Positions 1 to 9,551 are shown, counted from the stretch's first letter. The stretch: DNA of 64,000 bases from Paramoeba atlantica (GCA_977017575.1 CDRNVI010000039.1:124001-188000); one strand, 5' to 3'. Notes: generated by a model not told the origin, from the sequence alone. Program-made: numbers and translations.

Positions 1-323
1 ATGCGAAGTCTCTTGGTGCCCGCATGTCAAAAGAGCGACTTCTAGATGCAGTTGCAAAAGCCTACGAGTGGATGTCTTCATCAAAGCAAGTAAAGGCCAC
101 AGTCGCCGCTTGGGAGAAATGTGGTATTAACACTTCGACCTTGATTGACACCAACATTAATCAAGCATGTTCACGTCGCCATGAGCTATTCAATTTCGTT
201 TCTTCTGAACCAGAGGAGGAAACCAATGATTCTGATTTATTTGAAGTGGAAGAAGAACTAGACGTTCAATCTTCGGTGGGCTTTTATTGCCCAACGGAAT
301 CTGTTTCACCCAAGACGGGCTAA
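1..323 (+). CDS. pogo/Tigger-like transposase, C-terminal piece (5' end outside window)
   Basis: The frame is open to the left edge, so the ATG at 24 need not be the real start. The visible part resembles the tail of a DDE_1 (pogo/Tigger/CENP-B type) transposase: a helical stretch with LLDAVAKAYEW, then VKATVAAWEKCGI, matching the family pattern of W..V...TI..C(W/F)...G(I/F), followed by an acidic tail (EEETNDSD, EVEEELD). No catalytic Asp is inside the window. The flanking DNA is wholly transposon-derived, which supports the call. Homology is by pattern only. It could also be the tail of an unrelated element protein. Confidence 0.42.
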   Translation, partial: AKSLGARMSKERLLDAVAKAYEWMSSSKQVKATVAAWEKCGINTSTLIDTNINQACSRRHELFNFVSSEPEEETNDSDLFEVEEELDVQSSVGFYCPTESVSPKTG

Positions 324-367
324 TTAACTGCGCTTCTTATTGCGGTGGTTGTAAAACTACCGCTCTA
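324..367. other. Terminal-like motif with short inverted repeat
   Basis: The block GCGGTGGTTGTAAAACTACCG contains an inverted repeat (CGGTGGTTGT / ACTACCG). Nearly the same block recurs at 7718-7745, in both cases just before a copy of the ~0.8 kb repeat family. It may be the outer end of that repeat. Confidence 0.35.
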
Positions 368-1478
368 CACTCGATTATTGAAAAAAAAGTGAACAAAAAC
401 AGTGAAAATATAAAGAGGCACACAGTAATATAATAGAAGAAAAAAATATAAAAGGGGCTCCGGTGGTCCAAAACTGAAAAAAAAAATGAAAAAAATGGGG
501 GGTCCATGGGGGGGTCCAGGGGGGGTCATGGTCGAGAATATGTTTTCGAAAAAATTAGATTTCGAAAAAAAACCGCAGAAAGGGTAGCCGGGGTCTTGGC
601 GCGCATTTTCCACCCCCCTACCCGGGGGTGACACCCCCGCGTATCCGCAGGACGGGTCCGCCAAGTTCGGATTTTTTCGGAAAAAAAGTTTTGAAAAAAA
701 ATTCAACTTGGCGACTTGATAACCCATTTTTGACTAAAAAAGGTGAAAAAGTATTTTTCGGACCTAAAGGGGCATTTTTGTGTCGAAAAAAAAAAAATAT
801 CCAAATCATTCCCGATTGCTCCGGATGGTCACTGGCAAGCCAGACCCTTCACAGACAGATTTGGAAGTTCCGAGGCCGACGTCCTCTACCAGTTTCCGCT
901 TTTCCGAGGCGGCACCAACGTGCTGTTGCCAACACGCTGCGTCGACGAACTGTCCGTCAACACGGCTTACTCAAGAGGTGTAAGACGGGTAAGGGAGCTG
1001 GTTCACTGAGGGGAGGGTCCGGGACGGTCCTCCGAGTACTGGGCCTAGTCGGTTATCAGCCCAGCCTCTTAGAGTGAGGCCGCCGGGAATATTGCGATGA
1101 GCGGGTTTGAACTCGCCGTCTGAGCACCATGTGCTTCAAACTTTGAATTCTTGCCACTCCGCCACCTCCGCCGTGTCGAAAGAATGGTATGGTTGGAGTC
1201 GCATTCTCTACCCAATACGTTCGGTAGGCTTCCATTCATGCCTACGAGTGAGTTCCCAAGCGCAAATGTCGGATTTAGTGCTCTGAGAGCAAAAATACGC
1301 GAAAAAGACCCCATTTTTACCCGAAATTCGGCTATTTTTGGCTATAATCTTTCCGTTTTCCAGGCTGAGTTTTCTTTTTTAGGCTCTTCGTTAAACGGGG
1401 CGGTAGTTTTCAACGCGAAGAGCGCAGCATGAATGACTTCTAAGTTGAAAACAACCACCGCGTTTAACGAAGAGCCTA
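368..1478 (+). repeat. ~0.8 kb repeat family, copy a (carries a nested SINE)
   Basis: First copy of the dominant repeat of the left region. In order it has an A-rich start (AACAAAAACAGTGAAAATAT), a G-run minisatellite around 497-530, a block ending in CCGCAGGACGGGTCCGCC near 650, a block with CATTTTTGTGTCGAAAGAATGG split by a SINE at 789-1172, and a terminal ~100-bp palindrome at 1380-1478. The palindrome arms carry GGCTCTTCGTTAAACG and its complement CGTTTAACGAAGAGCC. The part between about 715 and 725 lacks a stretch present in copy f. No convincing coding frame exists. The family type is unknown; a non-autonomous DNA transposon or a satellite-like unit are both possible. Confidence 0.7.
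789..1172 (-). mobile_element. tRNA-headed SINE, copy 1, with 9-bp target duplication
   Basis: GTGTCGAAA at 780-788 and again at 1173-1181 brackets a 384-bp insert. The uninterrupted target survives at 3366-3380, 7218-7232 and 8262-8276, so both junctions are exact. Read on the minus strand, the insert starts with a tRNA-like head (GTGGCAAGAATTC as A box, GAGTTCAAACCC as B box), continues through GGCGGCCTCAC and a body containing CGTCGACGCAGCGTG, and ends with GATTTGGATATTTTTT, a T-run like a Pol III stop. This is the layout of a tRNA-derived SINE mobilised by a LINE. It is nested in repeat copy a, so it is younger than that copy. Confidence 0.82.
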
Positions 1479-1605
1479 AAAAAGAATTGAAGTTAATCTC
1501 GTTTTCTGTCGGATCAAGTCGATCACCATCGACTTGGTCAGTGGGCACCACAGCGAGGCCTGCTCACAAGCACGATGAACAGACAGCATTGCCTCAGCCT
1601 TATCA
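1479..1605. other. Unassigned transposon-flank DNA
   Basis: The stretch between the palindrome and the next SINE. Read on the minus strand it continues, without the SINE, the frame of the pogo-like HTH fragment to its right, so it is probably part of the same decayed transposon. Nothing else is visible. Confidence 0.3.
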
Positions 1606-1617
1606 TAGACTTCGGCA

Positions 1618-1921
1618 AAAATCCAAAAAAAAAACCCAAATCATTCCGGATTGCTCCGGATGGTCACTGGCAAGCCAGACCCTTCACAGACAGATTTGGA
1701 AGTTTCGAGGCCGACGTCCTCTACCAGTTTCCGCTTGTCCAAGGCGGCACCAACGTGATGTTGCCAACACGCTGCGTCGACGAACTGTCCGTCAACACGG
1801 CTTACTCAAGAGGTGTAAGACGGGTAAGGGAGCTGGTTCACTGAGGGGAGGGTCCGGGACGGTCCTCCGAGTACTGGGCCTAGTCGGTTCTCAGCCCAGC
1901 CCTCAGAGTGAGGCCGCCTCT
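1618..1921 (-). mobile_element. SINE copy 2, 5'-truncated, with 12-bp target duplication
   Basis: TAGACTTCGGCA at 1606-1617 and 1922-1933 brackets a 304-bp insert. The insert matches the body and T-rich tail of SINE copy 1 but stops at GGCGGCCTCAC, so the tRNA head is missing. 5' truncation plus a target duplication is the usual signature of LINE-driven insertion. The host sequence is a pogo/Tigger-like transposase fragment. Confidence 0.82.
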
Positions 1922-2077
1922 TAGACTTCGGCATTCGCATCACTATAATCCCCCACTCTTTTATTGAATCCACGGTTCCGGTGTTGGTTTCCCATGTTGC
2001 GGTTAATTAACTTTTGGTAGTGGTCAATCCCCGTTTTACGAATTTCATAAACCGCTCTCCGTGATATACCATATTTT
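1922..2077 (-). pseudogene. pogo-like transposase HTH fragment, copy 1
   Basis: On the minus strand this encodes the end of the same helix-turn-helix protein seen complete at 4826-5122 (KYGISRRAVYEIRKTG). It then runs on in a second frame toward 1495 once the SINE is removed. The right end abuts the truncated LINE at 2078. The segment 1845-2077 is duplicated at about 4668-4890. Confidence 0.5.
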
Positions 2078-2150
2078 GTAGTACTTCAGGTTCCTGTAGT
2101 ACTTGAGGTTACTTTCCTGTAGTACTTCAGGTTTTGTAGTACTTCAGGTT
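2078..2150 (+). repeat. Four iterations of a 15-bp motif at the LINE 5' junction
   Basis: GTAGTACTTCAGGTT occurs at 2078-2092, 2096-2110 (one mismatch), 2119-2133 and 2136-2150. In the longer LINE copy it occurs once, at 5988-6002. The last iteration is the point where the two LINE copies become collinear. Confidence 0.9.
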
Positions 2151-3072
2151 CCTATTCCTAAAAAAGGCGACCTGACACAAATTTCGAACTGGCGACCAAT
2201 CTGCCTCGTCAACAGCGAGGTAAAATTAATGAACGCAATGATTCTTCGAAGAATGAGACCAGCCATTGAACCGCTTCTAAGGGATAGTCAATTCGGATTT
2301 CGCCCGGAAAGGTCCACAGCAGGAGCGCAGAAAATACTTAATGATGTGAAGATAAGGTCGTCACGCAACAAGAGGAGGGTCGCAGTTGCATTCATGGATT
2401 TTGCTAAAGCTTTTCCTTCGGTATCTTTTTATGCAATCCGTGCTGCTCTTAAAGCTTTTCACGTCGGACCAGCGATCACTAGTATGATAATGTCACTGTA
2501 TTCCAATCTAAGAGGCATAGTCCAAACACCGTACGGCAATACGGATTCTTTCCCTATTGAAACAGGAATTCTCCAGGGAGACGTTCTTGCTCCTAATTTG
2601 TTTGTGCTTGTTATTGAAAGAATTCTTCACAAAGCGACCGATAACAAACCTCCAGGGATTCTGTTGAGGAGCAGCGGGACAAAAAGTAGGGGAATTCAAG
2701 AATTTCGATTGAAGGACATTTATTACGCAGACGATATTGCTCTTCTGGCGGAGACAAAACATGAAATATCCGAAATGATAGAAGCTACGGCTAATGAAGC
2801 ACAATATGCCAATCTAAGGGTTGCTGTGGGAAAACATAAGACTGCGTGGATGGCCTTCGGGAAGGTTCCCGGGGGAACAAGAGAACTTCGGGCGGGATAA
2901 ATGGGAAAGATTACTCTCGTGGATTCCTACCGACATCTTGGTCACCTTCAAGATGTTACGGCAGCATCCCCCATCAAAGATCGACTGAGATTAACATGGG
3001 CAGCGTTTCGCAAGCTTAATGGAATCTGGGCCTCACCACTGAGTGCTGCTACGAAATAGCGCCTGTTTGATT
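2078..3072 (+). mobile_element. Non-LTR retrotransposon (LINE), copy 1, truncated at both ends
   Basis: A frame at 2103-2900 encodes a reverse transcriptase of the LINE type. It shows WRPICLVNSEVKL and FGFRPERST, domain A FMDFAKAFPSV with the first catalytic Asp, TGILQGDVLAP, and the YADD box (YYADDIALLA). A TAA stops the frame after RELRAG, and the same frame continues with MGKITLVDSYRHLG until AATK, where the palindromic repeat begins. The endonuclease part and the 3' tail are missing. The 5' junction carries four iterations of GTAGTACTTCAGGTT. From 2136 on it is near-identical to copy 2 (5988 on). Confidence 0.85.
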
Positions 3073-3485
3073 TAGGCTCTTCGTTAAACGCGGTGGTTGC
3101 TTTCAACTTAGAAGTCACTCATGCTGCACTCTTCGCGTTGAAAACTACCACCGCGTTTAACGAAGAGACTAAAAAAGAAAACTCAGCCTGGAAAACGGAA
3201 AGATTATAGCCAAAAATAGCCGAATATCGGGTAAAAATGGGGTCATTTTTGGATATTTTTGCTCTCAGAGCACTAAATCCGACATTTGCGCGTGGCACAT
3301 CACTCGTAGGCATGAATGGAAGCCTACCGAACGTATTGGGTAGAGAATGCGACTCCAACCATACCATTCTTTCGACACAAAAATGCCCCTTTAGGTCCGA
3401 AAAATACTTTTTCACCTTTTGTGGTCAAAAATGGGTCATTTTGAGGGGCCCACCACGGTTCTAAGAAGGGATACCTTGCGAAAAC
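2136..3485 (+). repeat. Direct segmental duplication, left copy (partner 5988-7337)
   Basis: About 1.35 kb matches 5988-7337 at a constant offset of 3852. I see only about six differences, near 2950, 3125, 3186 and 3296. The duplication covers the LINE 3' part, the palindrome and the first part of an inverted ~0.8 kb repeat, so it copied a composite of elements rather than a single one. Confidence 0.9.
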
Positions 3486-3935
3486 GCCTGCGGAGAAACC
3501 TAGTATAGATCCCAAACTATAATTAACAATAGGGAAAAGGGTTTTGGAAAAATATCTTTTTTGTCATTTTTTTCGCCAAGTTGAATTTTTTTTCAAATTT
3601 TTTTTTCTGAAAAAATCCGAACTTGGCGGACCCGTCCTGCGGATACGGGGGGGGGTCACCCCCGGGTAGGGGGCTGGAAAATGCGCGCCAAGACCCCGGC
3701 TACCCTTTCTGCGGTTTTTTTCGAAAACTAATTTTTTCGAAAAAATTTGCTCGACCATGACCGCCTGGATCACCCCCCCTGGACCCTCCACTGGACCCCC
3801 CCCTGGACCCCCCCCTGGACCCCCCATTTTTTTCAAATTTTTGTTTCAATTTTGGACCACGGGAGCCCCCTTTTATATTTTTTTCTTCTATTATATTACT
3901 GTGTTCCTCTTAATATTTTCACTGTTTTTGTTCAC
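3073..3935 (-). repeat. ~0.8 kb repeat family, copy b
   Basis: A minus-orientation copy that starts with the palindrome (3073-3171) and runs through the GCATTCTCTACCCAATACG block, the GGTCCGCC block near 3625 and a C-run minisatellite (GGACCCCCC units, 3772-3825). It ends at TTTTCACTGTTTTTGTTCAC. It is close to full length. Confidence 0.7.
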
Positions 3936-4236
3936 AAATACGCGAAAATCACCCCATTTTCATCTCTACGCAATACGTTCCGTAGGCTTCCATTCATGCC
4001 TATGAGTGATTTCCCACGCGCAAATGTCGGATTTAGTGCTCTGAGAGCAAAAATACGCGAAAATCACCCCATTTTTACCCGAAATTCGGCTATTTTTGGC
4101 TATAATCTTTCCGTTCTTCAGGCTAAATTTTCTTTTTTAGGCTCTTCGTTAAACGCGGTGGTGGTTTTCAACTCGGAGAGCGTAGCATGAGTGACTTCTA
4201 AGTTGAAAACAACCACCGCGTTTAACGAAGAGCCTA
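3936..4236 (+). repeat. ~0.8 kb repeat family, copy c (3' half only)
   Basis: A plus-orientation 3' half with an internal rearrangement: the block AAATACGCGAAAATCACCCC occurs twice (about 3937 and 4050). It ends in the palindrome at 4138-4236. It abuts copy b head to head, making a large inverted arrangement. Confidence 0.6.
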
Positions 4237-4431
4237 ATTGAAAAAAAAGGGAACAAATACAGTGAAAATGTAAAGAGGAACACAGTAATATAATAGAAGA
4301 AAGAAATATAAAAGGGGGCTCCGGTGGTCCAAAACTGAAAAAAAAAATTGAAAAAAATGGGGGGTCCATGGGGGGGCTCCATGGGGGTCCATGGGGGGTC
4401 CATGGGGGAGGTCCAGGGGGGGGGTCATTTC
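4237..4431 (+). repeat. ~0.8 kb repeat family, copy d (5' part) with expanded G-runs
   Basis: It restarts directly after the palindrome of copy c with ATTGAAAAAAAAGGGAAC, so these units can stand in tandem. At 4358-4431 it holds the longest GGTCCATGGGG-type minisatellite here apart from 9617-9690, then breaks off into SINE-derived sequence. Confidence 0.6.
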
Positions 4432-4743
4432 ACTGAGGGGAACCTTCAGGGAACCAGCTCCCTTACCCGTCTTAAACCTCTTGGGTAAGCCGTGTTGACG
4501 TACAGTTCGTCGACGCAGCGTGTTGACAACAGCACGTTGGTGCCGCCTTGGACAAGCGGAAACTGGTAGAGGACGTCGGCCTCGGAACTTCCAAATCTGT
4601 CTGTGAAGGGTCTGGCTTGCCAGTGACCATCCAGAGCGATCCGGAATGATTTGGATTTTTTTTTGGAGGGTCCGGGAAGGTCCTCCGAGTACTGGGCCTA
4701 GTCGGTTCTCAGCCCAGCCCTCAGAGCGAGGCCGCCTCTTAGA
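4432..4743. mobile_element. SINE copy 3, internally inverted
   Basis: Positions 4432-4667 match the SINE body and tail in plus orientation (CACTGAGGGGAACC to GGATTTTTTTTT). Positions 4668-4743 match the adjacent front part in minus orientation (GGAGGGTCCGGG to GAGGCCGCC). The right flank (CTTAGACTTCGGC) equals that of copy 2, so this is a rearranged descendant of the copy 2 locus with its 3' part flipped. No tRNA head is present. Confidence 0.7.
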
Positions 4744-4825
4744 CTTCGGCGTTCGCATCACTATAATCCCCCACTCTTTTATTGAATCCACGGTTCCGGT
4801 GTTGGTTTCCCATGTTGCGGTTAAT

Positions 4826-5122
4826 TCACTTTTGGTAGTGGTCAATCCCCGTTTTACGAATTTCATAAACCGCTCTCCGTGATATACCATATTTTTGTTC
4901 GATTTGCTTTACAGAACTTTGAGATCTGCGAATTTCTCGTTTCTCGAATATAGTAAGTTCAGTACGCTGTCGTTTTTCCTGAACTGTTACCGTCGGGGTG
5001 TTGTTAATAATAAGGGATGTGCGCTCCGCTACTTGCGGTTGGGGAGGGAGATTCCGAAGCCAAGTGGTCAGAGGTCCACGCATAGAGTGAACTGTGGTCG
5101 GAACTCCGTCAGTATCTGACAT
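4826..5122 (-). pseudogene. pogo/CENP-B-N-like HTH protein fragment
   Basis: A 98-residue frame from ATG at 5122. Its C-terminal half, TELTIFEKREIRRSQ followed by VKQIEQKYGISRRAVYEIRK, is a psq/CENP-B-N style helix-turn-helix as found at the N-terminus of pogo/Tigger transposases. The frame stops just after, and sequence to the left continues the protein in other frames, so the gene is broken. Its partner C-terminal domain could be the family seen at 1-323. A short HTH alone cannot fix the family. Confidence 0.5.
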
Positions 5123-5285
5123 AAGGGTGAAAAGTACGGGAGAAAGAGAGGAACAAGTATACAAATATATATTATCTCCACACACTAAATGCACATCAGA
5201 GGCTTAAAAGCACAAAGCCCTTTGAAGAAATTGGGTAAAAATAGGCAAAACATCTGCTCTCAAAAAAACGCTCCGAAAATTCAAC

Positions 5286-6924
5286 ATGGAATTTGTGCAT
5301 ATTAAGGGGGGGGGAGGGAAGGGGGTGCATATTAAAGGGGGGGTCACAGTATCAGAAGCAATGGTTCACACTGCACAAAAACTATCGAGAAAAGGAGCAG
5401 CGACACCCCAAACGCAATTAATGACAGAAACAGCGATGAAATTTAATACGGAAACAAAATCGTCTCAAACTTCAGGATTTCGCGACTTGTTTCTGCAAAG
5501 CAGAAAACCAGACCACTTCAAAGAAGTTCTAAAAAAGCACGGAACAGAAATTGAGGCACAAATTCAAAAAGAATGTTCCGAGATTGAATATGGTTTAAGG
5601 AAAAATCGGTCTAATCCGTGGCGCACGCTGCGGAGGGTTTGCGGTTCATACAGGGACACCTTTCGCATAGAGACCTCATCGACGAGAGAGACACTTCATA
5701 TTGTGAAGGATTTCTTTGCGCGTATGGGCTCCGATGATCGTGGAGATAAAAACATTACCTTCGAAGCGGTGACCTCCATTAAAATACCGATAAATGATGA
5801 TATTTTTTCCATGGAAGAGCTAGAAGATGGAATAAGCCGGCTCGCGCGCAAGGAATGGGCGCCTGGAATAGATCAAATTCCTGCGGAAGTACTTGCGATT
5901 ATCACGGAACACAAGGATCTGAGAAACGTAATGTTAAATATCATCAATGAAGTTCACCGTAAAGGAGTTTCGCCCGAGTCCTGGAAGGTAGTACTTCAGG
6001 TTCCTATTCCTAAAAAAGGCGACCTGACACAAATTTCGAACTGGCGACCAATCTGCCTCGTCAACAGCGAGGTAAAATTAATGAACGCAATGATTCTTCG
6101 AAGAATGAGACCAGCCATTGAACCGCTTCTAAGGGATAGTCAATTCGGATTTCGCCCGGAAAGGTCCACAGCAGGAGCGCAGAAAATACTTAATGATGTG
6201 AAGATAAGGTCGTCACGCAACAAGAGGAGGGTCGCAGTTGCATTCATGGATTTTGCTAAAGCTTTTCCTTCGGTATCTTTTTATGCAATCCGTGCTGCTC
6301 TTAAAGCTTTTCACGTCGGACCAGCGATCACTAGTATGATAATGTCACTGTATTCCAATCTAAGAGGCATAGTCCAAACACCGTACGGCAATACGGATTC
6401 TTTCCCTATTGAAACAGGAATTCTCCAGGGAGACGTTCTTGCTCCTAATTTGTTTGTGCTTGTTATTGAAAGAATTCTTCACAAAGCGACCGATAACAAA
6501 CCTCCAGGGATTCTGTTGAGGAGCAGCGGGACAAAAAGTAGGGGAATTCAAGAATTTCGATTGAAGGACATTTATTACGCAGACGATATTGCTCTTCTGG
6601 CGGAGACAAAACATGAAATATCCGAAATGATAGAAGCTACGGCTAATGAAGCACAATATGCCAATCTAAGGGTTGCTGTGGGAAAACATAAGACTGCGTG
6701 GATGGCCTTCGGGAAGGTTCCCGGGGGAACAAGAGAACTTCGGGCGGGATAAATGGGAAAGATTACTCTCGTGGATTCCTACCGACATCTTGGTCACCTA
6801 CAAGATGTTACGGCAGCATCCCCCATCAAAGATCGACTGAGATTAACATGGGCAGCGTTTCGCAAGCTTAATGGAATCTGGGCCTCACCACTGAGTGCTG
6901 CTACGAAATAGCGCCTGTTTGATT
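5286..6924 (+). mobile_element. Non-LTR retrotransposon (LINE), copy 2, longer but dead
   Basis: The frame 5286-6752 (488 codons) has a linker region before the reverse transcriptase, including YGLRKNRSNPWRTLRRV and a KEWAPGIDQIPAEVL motif typical of LINE proteins just N-terminal to the RT. All RT blocks follow: FGFRPERST, FMDFAKAFP, GILQGDVLAP, YYADDIALL. A TAA ends it after RELRAG. In-frame continuation 6753-6909 encodes YRHLG and the start of the thumb. No endonuclease is seen, so it is 5'-truncated, and the 3' end is lost at the palindrome. Both copies share the TAA, so it predates the duplication. The G-run at 5303-5343 before the frame is simple repeat. Confidence 0.85.
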
Positions 6925-7337
6925 TAGGCTCTTCGTTAAACGCGGTGGTTGCTTTCAACTTAGAAGTCACTCATGCTGCGATCTTCGCGTTGAAAACTAC
7001 CACCGCGTTTAACGAAGAGACTAAAAAAGAAAATTTAGCCTGGAAAACGGAAAGATTATAGCCAAAAATAGCCGAATATCGGGTAAAAATGGGGTCATTT
7101 TTGGATATTTTTGCTCTCAGAGCACTAAATCCGACATTTGCGCGTGGTACATCACTCGTAGGCATGAATGGAAGCCTACCGAACGTATTGGGTAGAGAAT
7201 GCGACTCCAACCATACCATTCTTTCGACACAAAAATGCCCCTTTAGGTCCGAAAAATACTTTTTCACCTTTTGTGGTCAAAAATGGGTCATTTTGAGGGG
7301 CCCACCACGGTTCTAAGAAGGGATACCTTGCGAAAAC
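5988..7337 (+). repeat. Direct segmental duplication, right copy (partner 2136-3485)
   Basis: See the left copy. After 7337 the two copies diverge but remain recognisably related as repeat family members. Confidence 0.9.
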
Positions 7338-7681
7338 AACTACCGAGAAAGCTAGTATAGATCCCAAACTATCAAAATACAATAGGGGAAACGATTTTGG
7401 AAAAATATTTTTTTTGCCATTTTTTTCGCCAAGTTGAACTCTTTTTCAATTCTTTTTTTCGAAAAAATTCGAACTCGGCGGACCCGTCCTGCGGATACGG
7501 GGGGGGTCACCCCCGGGTAGGGGGCTGGAAAATGCGCGCCAAGACCCCGGCTACCATTTATGCGGTTTTGTTTCGAAAAAAATTGCTCGACCATGACCCC
7601 CCCATGGACCCCCCATTTTTTTCAAATTTTTTTGTCAGTTTTGGACCACCGGAGCCCCCTTTTATATATTTTTCTTCTATT
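6925..7681 (-). repeat. ~0.8 kb repeat family, copy e
   Basis: A minus-orientation copy. The palindrome at 6925-7023 is followed by the same block order as copy b. The G/C-run minisatellite is short here (CCCCCCATGGACCCCCC near 7595), so the tract length varies between copies. It ends where GGGAGATACTACTCCC begins. Confidence 0.7.
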
Positions 7682-7747
7682 GAGGGAGATACTACTCCCT
7701 CGCTACCGTAGGTTAATTGCGGTGGTTGTAAAACTACCGTTCTACCC
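7682..7747. other. Junction block with GGGAGATACTACTCCC
   Basis: GAGGGAGATACTACTCCCTC, followed by GCTACCGTAGGTTAATT, also occurs at 9885-9920 after three partial iterations. It is then followed by GCGGTGGTTGTAAAACTACCG, as at 340. It may be the end of a separate short element; I cannot delimit it. Confidence 0.35.
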
Positions 7748-8565
7748 TCGATTATTGAAAAAAAAGTGAACAAAAACAGTGAAAATATAAAGGGGAACAC
7801 AGTAATAAAATAGAAGAAAAAAATATAAAAGGGGGCTCCGGTGGTCCAAAACTGACAAAAAAATTTGAAAAAAATGGGGGATACAGTGGGGGTCATGGTT
7901 TTTCGAAAAAATTATTTTTCGAAAAAAAACCGCAGAAAGGGTAGCCGGGGTCTTGGCGCGCATTTTCCACCCTCCTACCCGGGGTTGACCCCCCCGCGTA
8001 TCCGCAGGACGGGTCCGCCAAGTTTGGATTTTTTCGGAATTTTTTTTTTGAAAAATTCAACTTGGCGAAAAAAATGACAAAAAAGATATTTTTCCAAAAT
8101 CGTTTCCCCTATTGTATTTTGATAGTTTGGAACCTACACTAGCTTTCTCCGCAGTTGTTTTCGCAAGGTATCCCTTCTTCTAACCGTGGTGCGCCCCTCA
8201 AAATGACCCATTTTTGACCACAAAAGGTGAAAAAGTATTTTTCGGACAACAAGGGGCATTTTTGTGTCGAAAGAATGGTATGGTTGGAGTCGCATTCTCT
8301 ACCCAATACGTTTGGTAGGCTTCCATTCCTACGAGTGATTTCCCAAGCGCAAATGTCGGATTTAGTGCTCTGAGAGCAAAAATACGCGAAAATCACCCCA
8401 TTTTTACCCGATATTCGGCTATTTTTGGCTATAATCTTTCCGTTTTCCAGGCTAAATTTTCTTTTTTAGTCTCTTCGTTAAACGCGGTGGTGGTTTTCAA
8501 CTCGGAGAGCGTAGCATGAGTGACTTCTAAGTTGAAAACAACCACCGCGTTTAACGAAGAGCCTA
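7748..8565 (+). repeat. ~0.8 kb repeat family, copy f (best complete unit)
   Basis: The most complete uninterrupted unit, 818 bp. It holds the A-rich start, a very short G-run tract (7875-7895), the GCGCGCATTTTCCACC block, GACGGGTCCGCCAAG, AACTTGGCGAAAAAAATG, the TATTGTATTTTGATAG block, CATTTTTGTGTCGAAAG, CGCATTCTCTACCC, the GCTCTGAGAGC hairpin and the terminal palindrome (8467-8565). The next unit begins immediately after. No coding frame is convincing. Confidence 0.75.
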
Positions 8566-8619
8566 ATTGAAAAAAAAGGGAACAAAAACAGTGAAAATAT
8601 AAAGAGGAACACAGTAATA

Positions 8620-9551
8620 AACCCCCGCTCACGAAAAGTGACCCCCCTCTTTTTTTTCGTACAAATGTCCGTTTGAGCTGATTTTTGTTGCATTTTGCAG
8701 ATCTCAACACAAGGACTTTGCGCGTGAAGAAATGAGACAAAAAGAAACGAATACGCACAATTTAGAGAAGAATTACCATTTTGTCACTTTTTCGCCCTTC
8801 AATCTTATACACTCCTTAAGTCCAGAATCAAAACTTAATACTGTTTTGTCGATCACTTTTTGAGTTAAAGAAGACCATGCTTTACGTACACATCGGATAA
8901 GTGAAGGTTTGTCCGATGGCGTTTGTTCGTCTACCGCCTCTTGGAACATAGACCAGACGTTTTCTATGGGGGAAAGGTCGGGCGAGTTGGGGGGCCAGTT
9001 TCTTAGAACATCACTCATTCGATTCTCAATATACTCTTTGGAGGCACGGGCAGTATGTGCCGTTGCTCTATCCTGTTGAAATACACTATTAGGGGGAAAT
9101 CTACCTGTTTTAATGTTTCTATGTACGTCTCACTTGTAATAGATGTGTCATTGTAGATGTCTCACTTGTAATAGATGGTCACAGGACTCAAAGTGTATTC
9201 CCCACTAGATTTTTTTTCGTTCTGATATTTTTTGATTATCCTTCTAGAGACGTTAAAATCACGGGATAATTGTTTAATCGGAACACCTTCTGCCTGTCTC
9301 ATCTTCAAAAGAACCTTACCACAATCCGTAAGCCCCCTTTTGGGAGCCGATATGGTGATTTGGTCATTTTTGGAAAAAAAAGTTGAAAAACCAATTATGT
9401 TTTTGTGACTAAATTTTAAAATTTTAATATCAGCTAAAAACAGCGGGAACGTATAGATCTCGAAATTTTGAACGAAACAGTGGTATGATAACCCACCCAC
9501 GCCCCTCTGTGCTAAAAATAAGGGGGGGTCACTTATTCGTGAGCGGGGGTT
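8620..9551 (-). mobile_element. Tc1/mariner element, internally deleted, TA target duplication
   Basis: The ends AACCCCCGCTCACGAA...AGTGACCCCCC are inverted copies of each other (8620-8648 and 9521-9551). TA stands at 8618-8619 and 9552-9553. The empty site GTAATATAATAGAAG survives at 426-440 and 4284-4298. On the minus strand a transposase remnant shows an N-terminal HTH (KRGLTDCGKVLLKMRQ, then IKQLSRDFNVSRRIIKKYQ). Further on it shows FQQDRATAHTA with the second catalytic Asp and NWPPNSPDLSPIENVW with the third. The first Asp region is missing, and a ~20-bp motif, CATCTATTACAAGTGAGAC, is repeated at the gap. At 932 bp it is shorter than usual full-length elements, and the frame is broken. 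Confidence 0.9.
8773..9100 (-). pseudogene. Tc1/mariner transposase, C-terminal catalytic remnant
   Basis: The frame is open from about 9100 down to the stop at 8773. It reads TGRFPPNSVFQQDRATAHTA, then RNWPPNSPDLSPIENVW, then a helical tail with SLTQKVIDKTVLSFDSGLKEC. Two of the three DDE/DDD catalytic acids are present. It has no proper start and is cut off from its DNA-binding domain by an in-frame TGA and a frame change, so it is not functional. Confidence 0.85.

Noticed and set aside
628-1077. Plus-strand frames through the first repeat and SINE
   Set aside because: They run across the SINE boundary and repeat blocks. Similar frames in other copies are not conserved.
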